Source of the DNA: Patescibacteria group bacterium UBA7396
GTDB taxonomy: Bacteria; Patescibacteriota; Gracilibacteria; BD1-5; UBA6164
Length of the DNA: 41,700 nt
Assembly (NCBI GenBank): GCA_002470645.1
Contig: DKNE01000028.1
Location: 1 to 41,700, forward strand
Direction: 5' to 3'
Made by a program: the position numbers and the translations under genes. The notes under the pieces are model-generated. The model was not told the origin of the DNA, did no database searches, and was given only the letters and a program-made list of their open reading frames with translations. The number at the start of each line of letters is the position of its first letter. The stretch's first letter is position 1. Positions 1 to 7,839 of the stretch are shown in pieces.

Positions 1-148
1 TATATGTAAGATATTTTTTATGTTTGGAATGTTTTTTTTGTGTAAACATAGTGAGGAAATTAAAATATAAAGAATATTAAATTTTACAATTATATTTTAA
101 TCTTTATTTTTATTTTGCAAATATAAAAGATACTATCGTATCTTTTTT
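1..148. other. AT-rich stretch with no supported gene
   Basis: Apart from the downstream flank of hemW, I see no open frame with coding character and no strong hairpin terminator here. The stretch is short, and the next gene to the left lies outside the window. Confidence 0.4.
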
Positions 149-1255
149 TTAAATAATTTCAGATATTATTTTATCCATAAGATGAATAACATTATCATGT
201 ATTGTTATTGTATCATTTTCAATATTTATATATCATAATTTTATAAAATTATTTATTTTTTCTTGATTTAGTTGATTATAAAGTTTTTTTTCTAATCATG
301 ACGTTCTGAATCAAAACATAATTTTTTCTAAAAAAAAATCTCTTTCATTTAAAACTTCCTCGTATTCAAGTTCTGATTTATAGTATCATAAAAAATCATC
401 TTTATAAGCATAACGAGTATTATTCACAAAACTATGACTTCCAAGTCAAAATCATATAACTTCAGAATGATTCCAATAAGACATATTATGTCTGCATTCA
501 TATCCAGATTTTGAAAAATTTGAAAGTTCATATTTTAAAAATCAAATATTTTTTAAATAGGATTTAATTTCTAAATACTCTTTTGAGAAAAACTCTTCTT
601 CTAATCACAGATTTTTCCAAGTTTCTGGGTAAGCTATTTTTTCAAAATTTGAATCATCTTGATTTCAAACATAATAATCCTCCAACATATAGACTGAAAT
701 ATGTTTTATAAAATTATAATTTTCTAAAACATATTTTATATCTTGAAGTGTTTCTCAAGCTTGCACATAGGGAAGTCAGATAATAAAATCTACTGAAATA
801 TTTTTTATTTTTGAGTTTTTTAAATATTCAAGAGCTGAAAAAATAGTTTCTTTCCCGTCTCTTTTTATTTCTTGTAATGTTTGATTATTGAGAGTCTGTA
901 TTCACATACTTATTCTATTTATTCATAAACCTTCCCAAGCAATTAGATTTTCAGTAGTGATATTTATAGGAGTACTTTCAAGTGTAATTTCAATATTTTT
1001 TTCAAATCCAAATTTTGTTTTTAAACTTTCTAATATTTCAGATAATTGATTCACTTCTAAAATACTTGGAGTTCCACCTCAAAAATATACACTATTTAAA
1101 AGACCTGCTCATTCAGGTCTTTTAAAATTTTTTATATCATGGAGTAAGTGCGCAATATACTTATTCACTAGCACTTTATTTATACTTCCAAGCGAAGCAA
1201 ATCTACAATATTTGCATTTGCTTTCACAAAAAGGAATATGGATATAAGAAAACAT
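149..1255 (-). CDS. hemW: HemW-like radical SAM protein
   Basis: This is a 368-residue protein of the radical SAM coproporphyrinogen oxidase-like family. HemW members are heme-trafficking or heme-binding proteins rather than true oxidases. The N-terminus reads MFSYIHIPFCESKCKYC, so the CxxxCxxC ligands for the 4Fe-4S cluster lie at residues 10-17. The C-terminus ends in LMDKIISEII before a TAA stop, typical of the helical tail of the family. Several glycines are TGA codons. Its ATG overlaps the TAA of the upstream gene by one base (TAATG), so translation is probably coupled. It is the last gene of a five-gene leftward operon. No other heme gene is visible in the window, so the substrate context is unknown. 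Confidence 0.88.
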
Positions 1256-2913
1256 TATTTTATAGCATTTAATAAATTTAATTTTACTACTAAAAGCATA
1301 AATCTTGTTTTATCATTTAATTTTTGTTGTCATAAAAGAATATCAATTTTATTGATAACTACTTTTAATTTTACTTTATAATTATTTGGAAATTTTGCTT
1401 TTAATTGAGATATTATTTTTTCAAGTTGTGTATTATAAGCAGTTTGAGACATTTTTGTATATTTAAATTGAGAAAGCTCTTTTGTAATATAAAAAACATC
1501 AAGATTATTTTCTAAATTACTTATTTTTGTGTTCAGAACACTGTTATTTAAAAGAGTATATTTTTCTATATCTTTTTTAAATGAGCTAATTTGATTATTA
1601 ATATAAACGAAATCATTTGATTTTGATATTCTATCATTTAATATTGAATATCTCAAATCAATAGTATCCGCAGCTAAAAGAGTATTTTTTGTTTCTAATG
1701 CTACTAGATTCATTTTTTCTTTTAATCTTGCTAGTAAATCTTCTCTGTATGCTTTATAATTATCATTATAGTATTTTATCATTTCATTTTCCAATCTGAT
1801 TTTTACATTTTCATATGTATTACTTGTTCCTCAAGTTCCTATAAGAGTAACTATTTTTGTATTTATATCAGATAATTTTTGGTGTATAAAATTAACTTCT
1901 TCTAAAGCTCATGTATTTGATAATACTTCATTTGCTTTTAATTTTCCATCAAGTTCGTAGTATCTATTTTTTGCAGTATTAAATCTTGAAGTAAGAGAGT
2001 TAATATCTTCATCAGAATAAATCACCCCATAACTTTCATTTACTTTTAACGTAAGAGAATTATCAAAATTTTGTAATAAAATTTCAATAAGTCTATCTAT
2101 ATCTCATTTATAACTTTCTAAACTTTTATTTGCATCAATATTCCCATCTCTAATTTTTTCTAATTCTCATTTTAAAACACTTACATAGTGTTTTTTTCTT
2201 TCTTCTGAAAATAAAGTAAGATCTCAAGCAAATGCTAAATAAGTGGTTTTAAATTCGGTATAATTTTTATTAAAATCGTTATATAAACTATATAATGCAT
2301 CGTATTTTGATGAAAAATTATTTAAAGATTGTATACTTGTAGTATTAGAACTATAGGCACTTTTTAATTGATTTTCATATTCAGTTAACGAGTTTGAATA
2401 TTTATTTACAAGAGTAGTTGTTTTATTAGAAAAAGTTTGTGAAAGATTACTATAATTATTATCTATATTTTTTATAGAAGTACTTAATGTTGTTTTTTCA
2501 TTATCACTTACAGTAGTATAATTTAATCTAATATTATTTTTTATAGATGTGAGACTATTTAATTCATTTGCAGTAGAATCAGAAATTTCTTTTGTGAGAG
2601 TATTAAATTCCAAAGCAAGATCTTCTTTAAAATTAGTTGATAGTTTTCCAAGAGATACTAAATAACTCACTACTTTTGTATCATATCCAAGTCTCGTAAA
2701 AACAGCGTTATATTTTTCTGAAAGATCAAAAACTTTATCTTCTAAATTTTTTGTCGCAGTTGTTTTTAAATTTGTTATCTTTGTTTCTAATGTAGATATT
2801 TCGGTTAAAAGAGTTTCTTTATTATTATTGGCAAATGTAGTTCATATTCATAATAAATGAAATACTGAAAATGCTAAAATAAAACTCGCAAAAATTTTTT
2901 TTCATGTAACCAT
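1255..2913 (-). CDS. Secreted or membrane-anchored helical (coiled-coil) protein
   Basis: I do not recognise this 552-residue protein. It opens with a basic start (MVTGKKIFASF) and a hydrophobic segment up to about residue 30 ending near TTFANNN, which looks like a signal peptide or N-terminal anchor. The rest is rich in K, E, N, S, T and L with long stretches free of proline and glycine, which suggests extended helices or coiled coil outside the membrane. It is read through several in-frame TGA codons; a standard-code reading breaks it into pieces. It lies 22 bp downstream of the solute-binding protein gene and overlaps hemW by one base, so it is probably co-expressed with both. A cell-surface structural role is only inference. 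Confidence 0.75.
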
Positions 2914-2935
2914 AATAAAAAAATTAAAAATTAAA

Positions 2936-4273
2936 TTAATTACAACTTTTTTCTAAGTTTTCACTAGAAAGTGTTTTTTCACTGATACATAATACTTTTT
3001 TTCTAAAAATTTCAAATAATTCTGTTGAATTCATTTTTCCATCTAATAAACTACTCACTTCACTATCATAAATAGTTTTTGTTCCTTTGTTAAAAGTTGT
3101 GAGTTCAAAGTTTGAATTATAAAAATCTTTGTATTTTAAATTGTACCCATCTTTTATATTTTGTTCTAATCTTTCATTTACTAAAGATAATTGACTTGGC
3201 ATATAATAATTAAAAAGTTCAAGATATTTCTTTTGTCATTCTTTAGAAGTAAAATATATCATTAAATCTTGAGCCGTTTGATAAGAAGATGTATTTTTAT
3301 TGATAACAAAATAATTATAATTTATCAATAAATTTCATCAATTTTCACTATTCATTGGGAATACTTCAGCTCTGAGAAAATTTTTATTAAATCATTTTTT
3401 TGAAATTTCCTCTAATAACCTTGGGTATCAAATAATCATTTGTATATCACCACGACTAAATGCATCAAGGTTGTTTTTATTTTGTGTAATTAGTTCACTA
3501 AATAAACTATCGTATTTATTTTCTGCATTTTCATCTCAAAAACGCACATAGTTAGATATGCTTGATTTCATTTTATTTCCAGTAGCTTCTTGTAAATTTT
3601 TTATTCCGTCTATAAGAAAAAATTGCGTGATAATATCTCATACTCAATACACGGTAGAACCATTTCAGATACCAATTCAAATTTTTCCTGAATTTTCTCT
3701 TAAATCTCTGACAACTTCATTTACATAAGCCCAAGTAGATAGTTTTTTTCCTTTTGTTTCCCTAAAATTATAAAATATTCCTAAATTTTCATATCAAAGT
3801 GGAATTCAAAGTAAAAATTCAACTTCATTTTTTTCATCAACTTTGGTTTTTTTTATGAGATCATTTGAGAAAACAAGATCATAATTTTTTCTGAAATCAT
3901 CTGGTGAAATGATACTTGGGTCTATTCCTGAAATTTGTCACTGAAAAAAAGATGAGTCATTATTGTTAACTACGAACATATCAGGTGCTTCTCCTCTTAA
4001 AAAAGCTCAAATAAGAGCATGATAATATTCTTCATAATTTTGAAACGAAACCACATTAAAAGTAGCGTTTTTATATGATGAGTTTATTTTTTTAAATTCA
4101 TTTAAAAAATTTCAAAAATTATTTTTATCATCTTGGAGAATCCAAAGAGTAAAATTTTCTACTCATGAACTTTTTTTTGTTTCTCAAGTTTTTGATAATA
4201 GTAAAAAAATGCTGATAAAAAATATTACAAGAATGACCCCAATAATTAAAAATACTATTTTATTTTTATTCAT
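2936..4273 (-). CDS. ABC-type extracellular solute-binding protein (family 1)
   Basis: A 445-residue protein. An N-terminal membrane segment (MNKNKIVFLIIGVILVIFF...) is followed by a periplasmic-binding fold. Family-1 hallmarks include APDMFVVNN near residue 100, a GIPLGYENLGIFYN stretch, and LMIYFTSKEGQKKYLE near the C-terminus, which matches the conserved closing helices of sugar-binding proteins. There is no lipobox cysteine after the hydrophobic segment, so it is probably anchored by an uncleaved helix. No permease or ATPase of an importer lies nearby; its neighbours are a HIT protein and a secreted helical protein. It may serve a transporter encoded elsewhere or act as a surface receptor. 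The ligand cannot be told from sequence. Confidence 0.82.
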
Positions 4274-4292
4274 AATAATGTTTTAAAAGATA

Positions 4293-4610
4293 TTATATAT
4301 TACTTAGAAGATGAAGATGAATATGCATTATCTCTTGTCATCCTTTTTCTCAGACATTGAAGTGAAGCTTATATCCTTCATCAATTTTTAAATCTTTCGC
4401 TACTTTTTTTGCTACAAAAAACATTTCAGCAATTAAATTTCTATCTATTTCTTCTAAATCATTTATTGTCTTAATTTCTTTTTTAGGTATAATCAGAAGG
4501 TGAGTTTTTGCTTGTGGGTGAATATCTTTTATCACAATAATATCATTTTGTTCATATATAATTTCACTAGGAATTTCTCTTTGTATAATTTTTGTAAATA
4601 GAGATGTCAT
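4293..4610 (-). CDS. HIT-family nucleotide-binding protein
   Basis: A 105-residue histidine-triad protein of the Hint/PKCI type (purine nucleoside phosphoramidase-like). The body has the typical FTKIIQREIPSEIIYE start, PKKEIKTINDLEE in the middle, and the triad motif HIHLHLL close to the end. The usual zinc cysteines are absent. Two TGA codons just before the triad (GEKGGQEI) are needed to reach it. I chose the ATG at 4610 because it matches the family N-terminus and begins 10 bp after the upstream stop. An upstream in-frame ATG at 4655 would add 15 residues and overlap the previous gene. It is followed 19 bp later by the solute-binding protein gene. Confidence 0.88.
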
Positions 4611-4620
4611 AATATCAATA

Positions 4621-4863
4621 TTAGTAATAAGTTGATTGTAAAGTATTTGTTTCATTCACTTCTATCTTTTGTATTTGAATATTTTTATGAATAAGTATTC
4701 AGATTCATAAAATAGAAAGTATAATTAATAAAAAAAAAGTAAATTGAGAAACATTGGGAATATTTGATGAAATATTTTTAAAATCAGTAGTATTTGTTTT
4801 TTTTATCATAAAAAAAAGCCAAATACATCAAAGAAAAAAAACATATATTCAAATTCACAACAT
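4621..4863 (-). CDS. Small membrane protein, two predicted helices
   Basis: An 80-residue open frame that only exists with TGA as Gly (five TGA codons). It starts MLGIGIYVFFLG and has two hydrophobic segments (about residues 2-19 and 41-56) separated by a polar linker, then a polar tail ending QSTYY. It would be the first gene of the leftward operon. I do not recognise a family. The hydrophobic pattern, the fit to the following HIT start and the promoter-like sequence upstream favour a real gene, but its length and low complexity leave doubt. Confidence 0.5.
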
Positions 4864-4886
4864 AAATTTTACTTTTTTAAAAAAAT

Positions 4887-4912
4887 ATTATAATAAAGGT
4901 AATATTTTGCAA
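4887..4912 (-). promoter_or_regulatory. Candidate promoter for the leftward five-gene operon
   Basis: On the minus strand TTGCAA (4912-4907) is followed 14 bp later by TATAAT (4892-4887), about 25 bp before the ATG at 4863. The spacer is shorter than the usual 16-18 bp, so this is a moderate call. Confidence 0.4.
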
Positions 4913-4939
4913 TTCTAAGTATAATTTTTTTATTTCTTT

Positions 4940-4966
4940 TTGCAAATTTTTAGGAAATAGTATAAA
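4940..4966 (+). promoter_or_regulatory. Candidate promoter for the gene at 5002
   Basis: TTGCAA (4940-4945) and TATAAA (4961-4966) are separated by 15 bp. Transcription would start near 4973, which places an upstream in-frame ATG at 4972 at the very start of the RNA and favours translation from the ATG at 5002. Confidence 0.45.
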
Positions 4967-5001
4967 ATACTATGGAAATCTTAATTTATAACTTTTATAT
5001 T

Positions 5002-5376
5002 ATGGCTGAAATAAAACACAATAATAAAACTTTCTATATTTCAGATGAAATGCAAGCTGAATATCCAGAACTTATTAAATTGGTTTTAGCAACAGAAAGC
5101 ATGGATGATGAAGAAAGACAGTACTGGTTTGATATTATGCCTTCAATGAATGACTCCCAAATCGACAGACTTTTTAATATTTTAGAAACAGAAAGAAGAA
5201 AATTAGAAGAGTTAGAAATGAAATATCAAGAAGAAATTAAATCTCTTAATGAAAAACATCTTATAGAATGGCAAGAATTTCAATCTCGTGATGCTAAGAA
5301 AAAAATTGCTCAAGCTGAAAAAGAAGATAGAGAAGAAAATCCAGATGATGTACTCAAAATGCTCAATTCATTATAA
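5002..5376 (+). CDS. Conserved-looking small acidic helical protein
   Basis: A 124-residue protein (start MAEIKHNNKTFYISDEMQ). It is highly charged and predicted helical; residues 60-110 look like coiled coil (ETERRKLEELEMKYQEEIK), and the end is DDVLKMLNSL. There is no membrane segment and, unusually for this window, no TGA codon. I preferred the ATG at 5002 over the in-frame ATG at 4972 because the latter coincides with the predicted transcription start and would add only a hydrophobic decapeptide. It sits alone between a divergent operon and a terminator. I do not recognise a family or function. Confidence 0.75.
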   Translation: MAEIKHNNKTFYISDEMQAEYPELIKLVLATESMDDEERQYWFDIMPSMNDSQIDRLFNILETERRKLEELEMKYQEEIKSLNEKHLIEWQEFQSRDAKKKIAQAEKEDREENPDDVLKMLNSL

Positions 5377-5402
5377 GAAACTCAAAAGAGTTTCTTTTTT
5401 TC
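5377..5402 (+). terminator. Rho-independent terminator
   Basis: GAAACTC, four A, GAGTTTC form a 7-bp hairpin followed by a run of seven T, starting directly at the stop codon of the 5002 gene. Confidence 0.8.
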
Positions 5403-5443
5403 TTGATTTTTTTTTAAACTCTCATATACTCTTTTTAAGTTTA

Positions 5444-5596
5444 TTCTTTCAGGTCTGGAAAACCTAAATATAGAAAGAAAAACTTCATAAAAGTGCTTGA
5501 ACTTTTTCAAGAACTTGGGTGGAACCGTCCAAAGCAAAATACAAAACGCGAGGACCCCAAGGCAATAATTCATTGAATTTGCCTTGGGGCTTTTTT
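5444..5596 (+). promoter_or_regulatory. Glycine T-box riboswitch upstream of glyS
   Basis: The leader has all parts of a T-box. A short Stem I (TTCTTTC 5444-5450 with GAAAGAA 5473-5479; AGGT 5451-5454 with ACCT 5462-5465) presents a loop CTGGAAA in which GGA (5457-5459), followed by a purine, can be the Gly specifier. A Stem III-like hairpin lies at 5496-5511. The T-box sequence GGGTGGAACCG (5517-5527) carries UGGA, complementary to a tRNA 3' end with U73, the usual discriminator of bacterial tRNA-Gly. The antiterminator pairs CTTGGG (5514-5519) plus TCC (5528-5530) with GGA plus CCCAAG (5552-5561), leaving the UGGAACC bulge. It excludes the terminator. Uncharged tRNA-Gly should therefore turn glyS on. 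Stem I is much shorter than in classical T-boxes. Confidence 0.85.
5555..5596 (+). terminator. T-box regulated terminator
   Basis: CCCCAAGGCAA (5555-5565) pairs perfectly with TTGCCTTGGGG (5579-5589) and is followed by C and six T. Its 5' arm shares bases with the antiterminator, so the two structures are mutually exclusive. Confidence 0.9.
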
Positions 5597-5629
5597 GATG
5601 AGAAATATTTATATTTTAATTTATTGTCT

Positions 5630-7054
5630 ATGAGTACAAAAGTAGAAATGAAAGATATTGTAAATCTTTCGCAAGCAAGATGATTTGTATATCCTGGAAG
5701 TGAAATCTATGGATGACTTGCTAATAGTTGGGATTATGGACCATATGGGTCTTTATTAAAAGAAAATATTAAAAATCTTTGGATTCAGGCATTTGTTCAA
5801 AAAAGAACTGATATGATGTTACTTGATTCATCTATTTTACTCAATCCAAAAGTTTGGGTTGCATCATGACATGTTGGATGATTTAGTGATCCTTTAATTG
5901 ATGATAAAAATACAAAAGAAAGATTTAGAGCTGATAAATTACTGGAAGATTTGATTGAGAAATTAGCTGATAAAGCTTGAGGTTTACAAGCAAAATATGG
6001 AGTTTCAAACTTAATTCCAGAATCTTGGTCACTTGAAAAACAAACAGAAGTGATGAGATGAGAAAAAGTAAAAAACCCAAATACTTGAGAAGTATGAGAT
6101 TGGACTGACGCTAAAAAATTTAACTTAATGTTTAGAACTTCTCAATGAGTAACAGAAGATTCATCTTCAACTATTTATTTGAGACCAGAAACAGCACAAG
6201 GAATATTTGTTGATTTCCCAAATGTTTTAAGAACATCAAGAAGAAAGATTCCTTTTGGAGTGGCTCAAGTTTGAAAAGCATTTAGAAACGAAATTACTCC
6301 AGGAAATTTTATTTTTAGAACCAGAGAGTTTGAACAAATGGAAATAGAATATTTCTGTGAACCAGGAAAAGATTTAGAAGTGCATGCGCAGTGGAAAAAT
6401 GATTGCAAAAATTTTCTTATATCTACACTTTGAATTAAGGAAGAAAATATTAGAATGAGAGATCACGATCAAGATGAACTTTCTCACTATTCAAATGCAA
6501 CAACTGATATTGAATACAAATTCCCATTTGGTTGGTGAGAATTATGGGGAATTGCTGATAGAACAGATTTTGATTTAAAGGCTCATATGAGTGAATCAAA
6601 ACAAGATATGAGTTATTTTGACCCAATAAATAATAGAAAATTTGTTCCATATGTAATCGAACCTTCAGTTTGATTAAATAGACTTTTCTTAACTGTTTTA
6701 GCAGATGCTTATACAACTGATGGAGAAGGAGAAAATACAAGAATATATTTAAAACTTGATCCAAAAGTTGCACCAATTAAAGTTTGAGTTCTTCCAGTAG
6801 TTAAAAAAATTGGAGAGGATGCAAAAAAAGTATTTACACAATTGTCAGAAGATTTTATGTGTGAATATGATGAAGTTGGTACAATTGGAAAAAGATATGC
6901 AAGATTTGATGAAATTTGAACACCGTTTTGTGTTACTATTGATAGCGATAATTTTGCTAAAAATAAAGTTACAGTGAGATTTAGAGATAGTATGGAACAA
7001 GAAATAGTTGATTTAAATGAATTAAATGAATTTTTAAGAAAAAAGATGAAATAA
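5630..7054 (+). CDS. glyS: Glycyl-tRNA synthetase, single-chain (dimeric) type
   Basis: A 474-residue class II aminoacyl-tRNA synthetase that charges tRNA-Gly. It is the alpha2 type, not the alpha2beta2 type. The start reads MSTKVEMKDIVNLSQARGFVYPGS. Class II motifs are visible: RPETAQGIFVDF, motif 2 GKAFRNEITPGNF...FRTREFEQMEIE, and motif 3 EPSVGLNRLFL, where the Gly is a TGA codon. The anticodon-binding domain follows (PIKVGVLPVVKK) and the protein ends in FLRKKMK. It is controlled by the T-box directly upstream. In this organism it must charge both ordinary tRNA-Gly species and, presumably, a tRNA-Gly(UCA) that reads UGA. The gene itself contains many TGA codons. Confidence 0.95.
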
Positions 7055-7083
7055 AAAATCGTGAGTAACATCACGATTTTTTA
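7053..7083 (+). terminator. Terminator after glyS
   Basis: AAAAATCGTGA (about 7054-7064), a 6-base loop and TCACGATTTTTT (7071-7082) form a hairpin that overlaps the stop codon. The A/T arms make it work in both directions. Confidence 0.85.
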
Positions 7084-7148
7084 TTTCATTTTTATATTTT
7101 TTATGAAAATATTTATAATGTAGTACTATTAAATTACTAATCTTAAAA

Positions 7149-7384
7149 ATGAAAAAAAAATAGTTGTAGTACAATCAAATAATAATGAAGAAATAAGAGA
7201 GAAAGATCTTTTTAATGCTTCAGAATTATTATCTGTAATAACACATAATCAGATTTTAACAATATTAGAAATTCAAAAAAATCGGCAACAGAATTGAGAA
7301 AGACTCGTATTTGAACGGTGAAAAAGTAATACAAAGAACTTATATCAACATATATTTAAAGTACTTTATATAAAAATGAATTAA
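7149..7384 (+). pseudogene. Small ORF shifted at a nine-A tract after its ATG
   Basis: From 7160 the frame is open to TAA at 7382-7384 and looks coding, with plausible codon use and two TGA codons (NGERLVFERG). The peptide begins IVVVQSNNNEEIREKDLFN and ends LYIKMN, about 75 residues. The only nearby ATG (7149) is followed by nine A and then TAG in its own frame, so one extra A (or two fewer) in the run would join start and body. It is therefore either a recent frameshift or a gene needing slippage on the A tract. A TATAAT box lies at 7114-7119. I do not recognise the product. It also carries two of the rare CGG codons. Confidence 0.45.
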
Positions 7385-7449
7385 AATAAAAAACTAAATA
7401 TGATTATATCATTTTTTTTCTAAAATACGTGAATTTTAAAAAGAAATTC

Positions 7450-7510
7450 AAAAACACCAAAAAATAGTATAAAGAAAATCATTTATATCACTTTTGGTGT
7501 TTTTTTAGTT
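7450..7510 (+). terminator. Inverted repeat, possible terminator
   Basis: AAAAACACCAAAA (about 7450-7462) pairs with TTTTGGTGTTTTTT (about 7494-7507). The loop is about 30 bases, longer than usual, but the T run follows directly. It could end transcription of the shifted ORF upstream. Confidence 0.5.
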
Positions 7511-7839
7511 TTATGATATTTGTATTACTTTTTATATAAAAGTAGAAAATTGAAATATTAAAACCTCTTTTTTATCAGACGGAAAAATTATTTGAGATAT
7601 TTTTTTAGAAAGTATAATTTACCTGATAAATATATTCAGTGATATAAAACTTATGAGAAGTACCAGTTGAGACATATTTGTCGTAGTATTTTGAGTCGTA
7701 ATATGAATTATTTTCTGAATATTTCCGACTCGTAGAGCTTCAGAGTTGGAGATAGTGAGAGCGTTAGAGTAACTATATAAAAAATTTGCATTTTCTCATA
7801 TATAAGTAAAATATTATTAATTATTTTTTATATTTATAT
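7511..7839. other. Gap with gene remnant on the minus strand
   Basis: No intact gene is visible. On the minus strand, 7790-7615, two overlapping frames give fragments that read like one secreted-protein tail split by a shift: ALTISNSEALRVGN in one frame, then NNSYYDSKYYDKYVSTGTS and HKFYITEYIYQVNYTF before a TAA at 7617-7615 in the other. This suggests a decayed surface-protein gene next to the pilin gene. The 50 bp before the pilin ATG are AT-rich without a clear ribosome binding site. Confidence 0.35.

Noticed and set aside
5382..5573. Minus-strand 63-codon frame over the glyS leader
   Set aside because: It lies entirely over the T-box structures and terminators, which explain the sequence better.
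5630..7054. TGA codons as selenocysteine, Trp or sequencing errors
   Set aside because: They occur many times in nearly every gene, fall at conserved Gly, and Trp sites use TGG. Errors or selenocysteine would not show this pattern.
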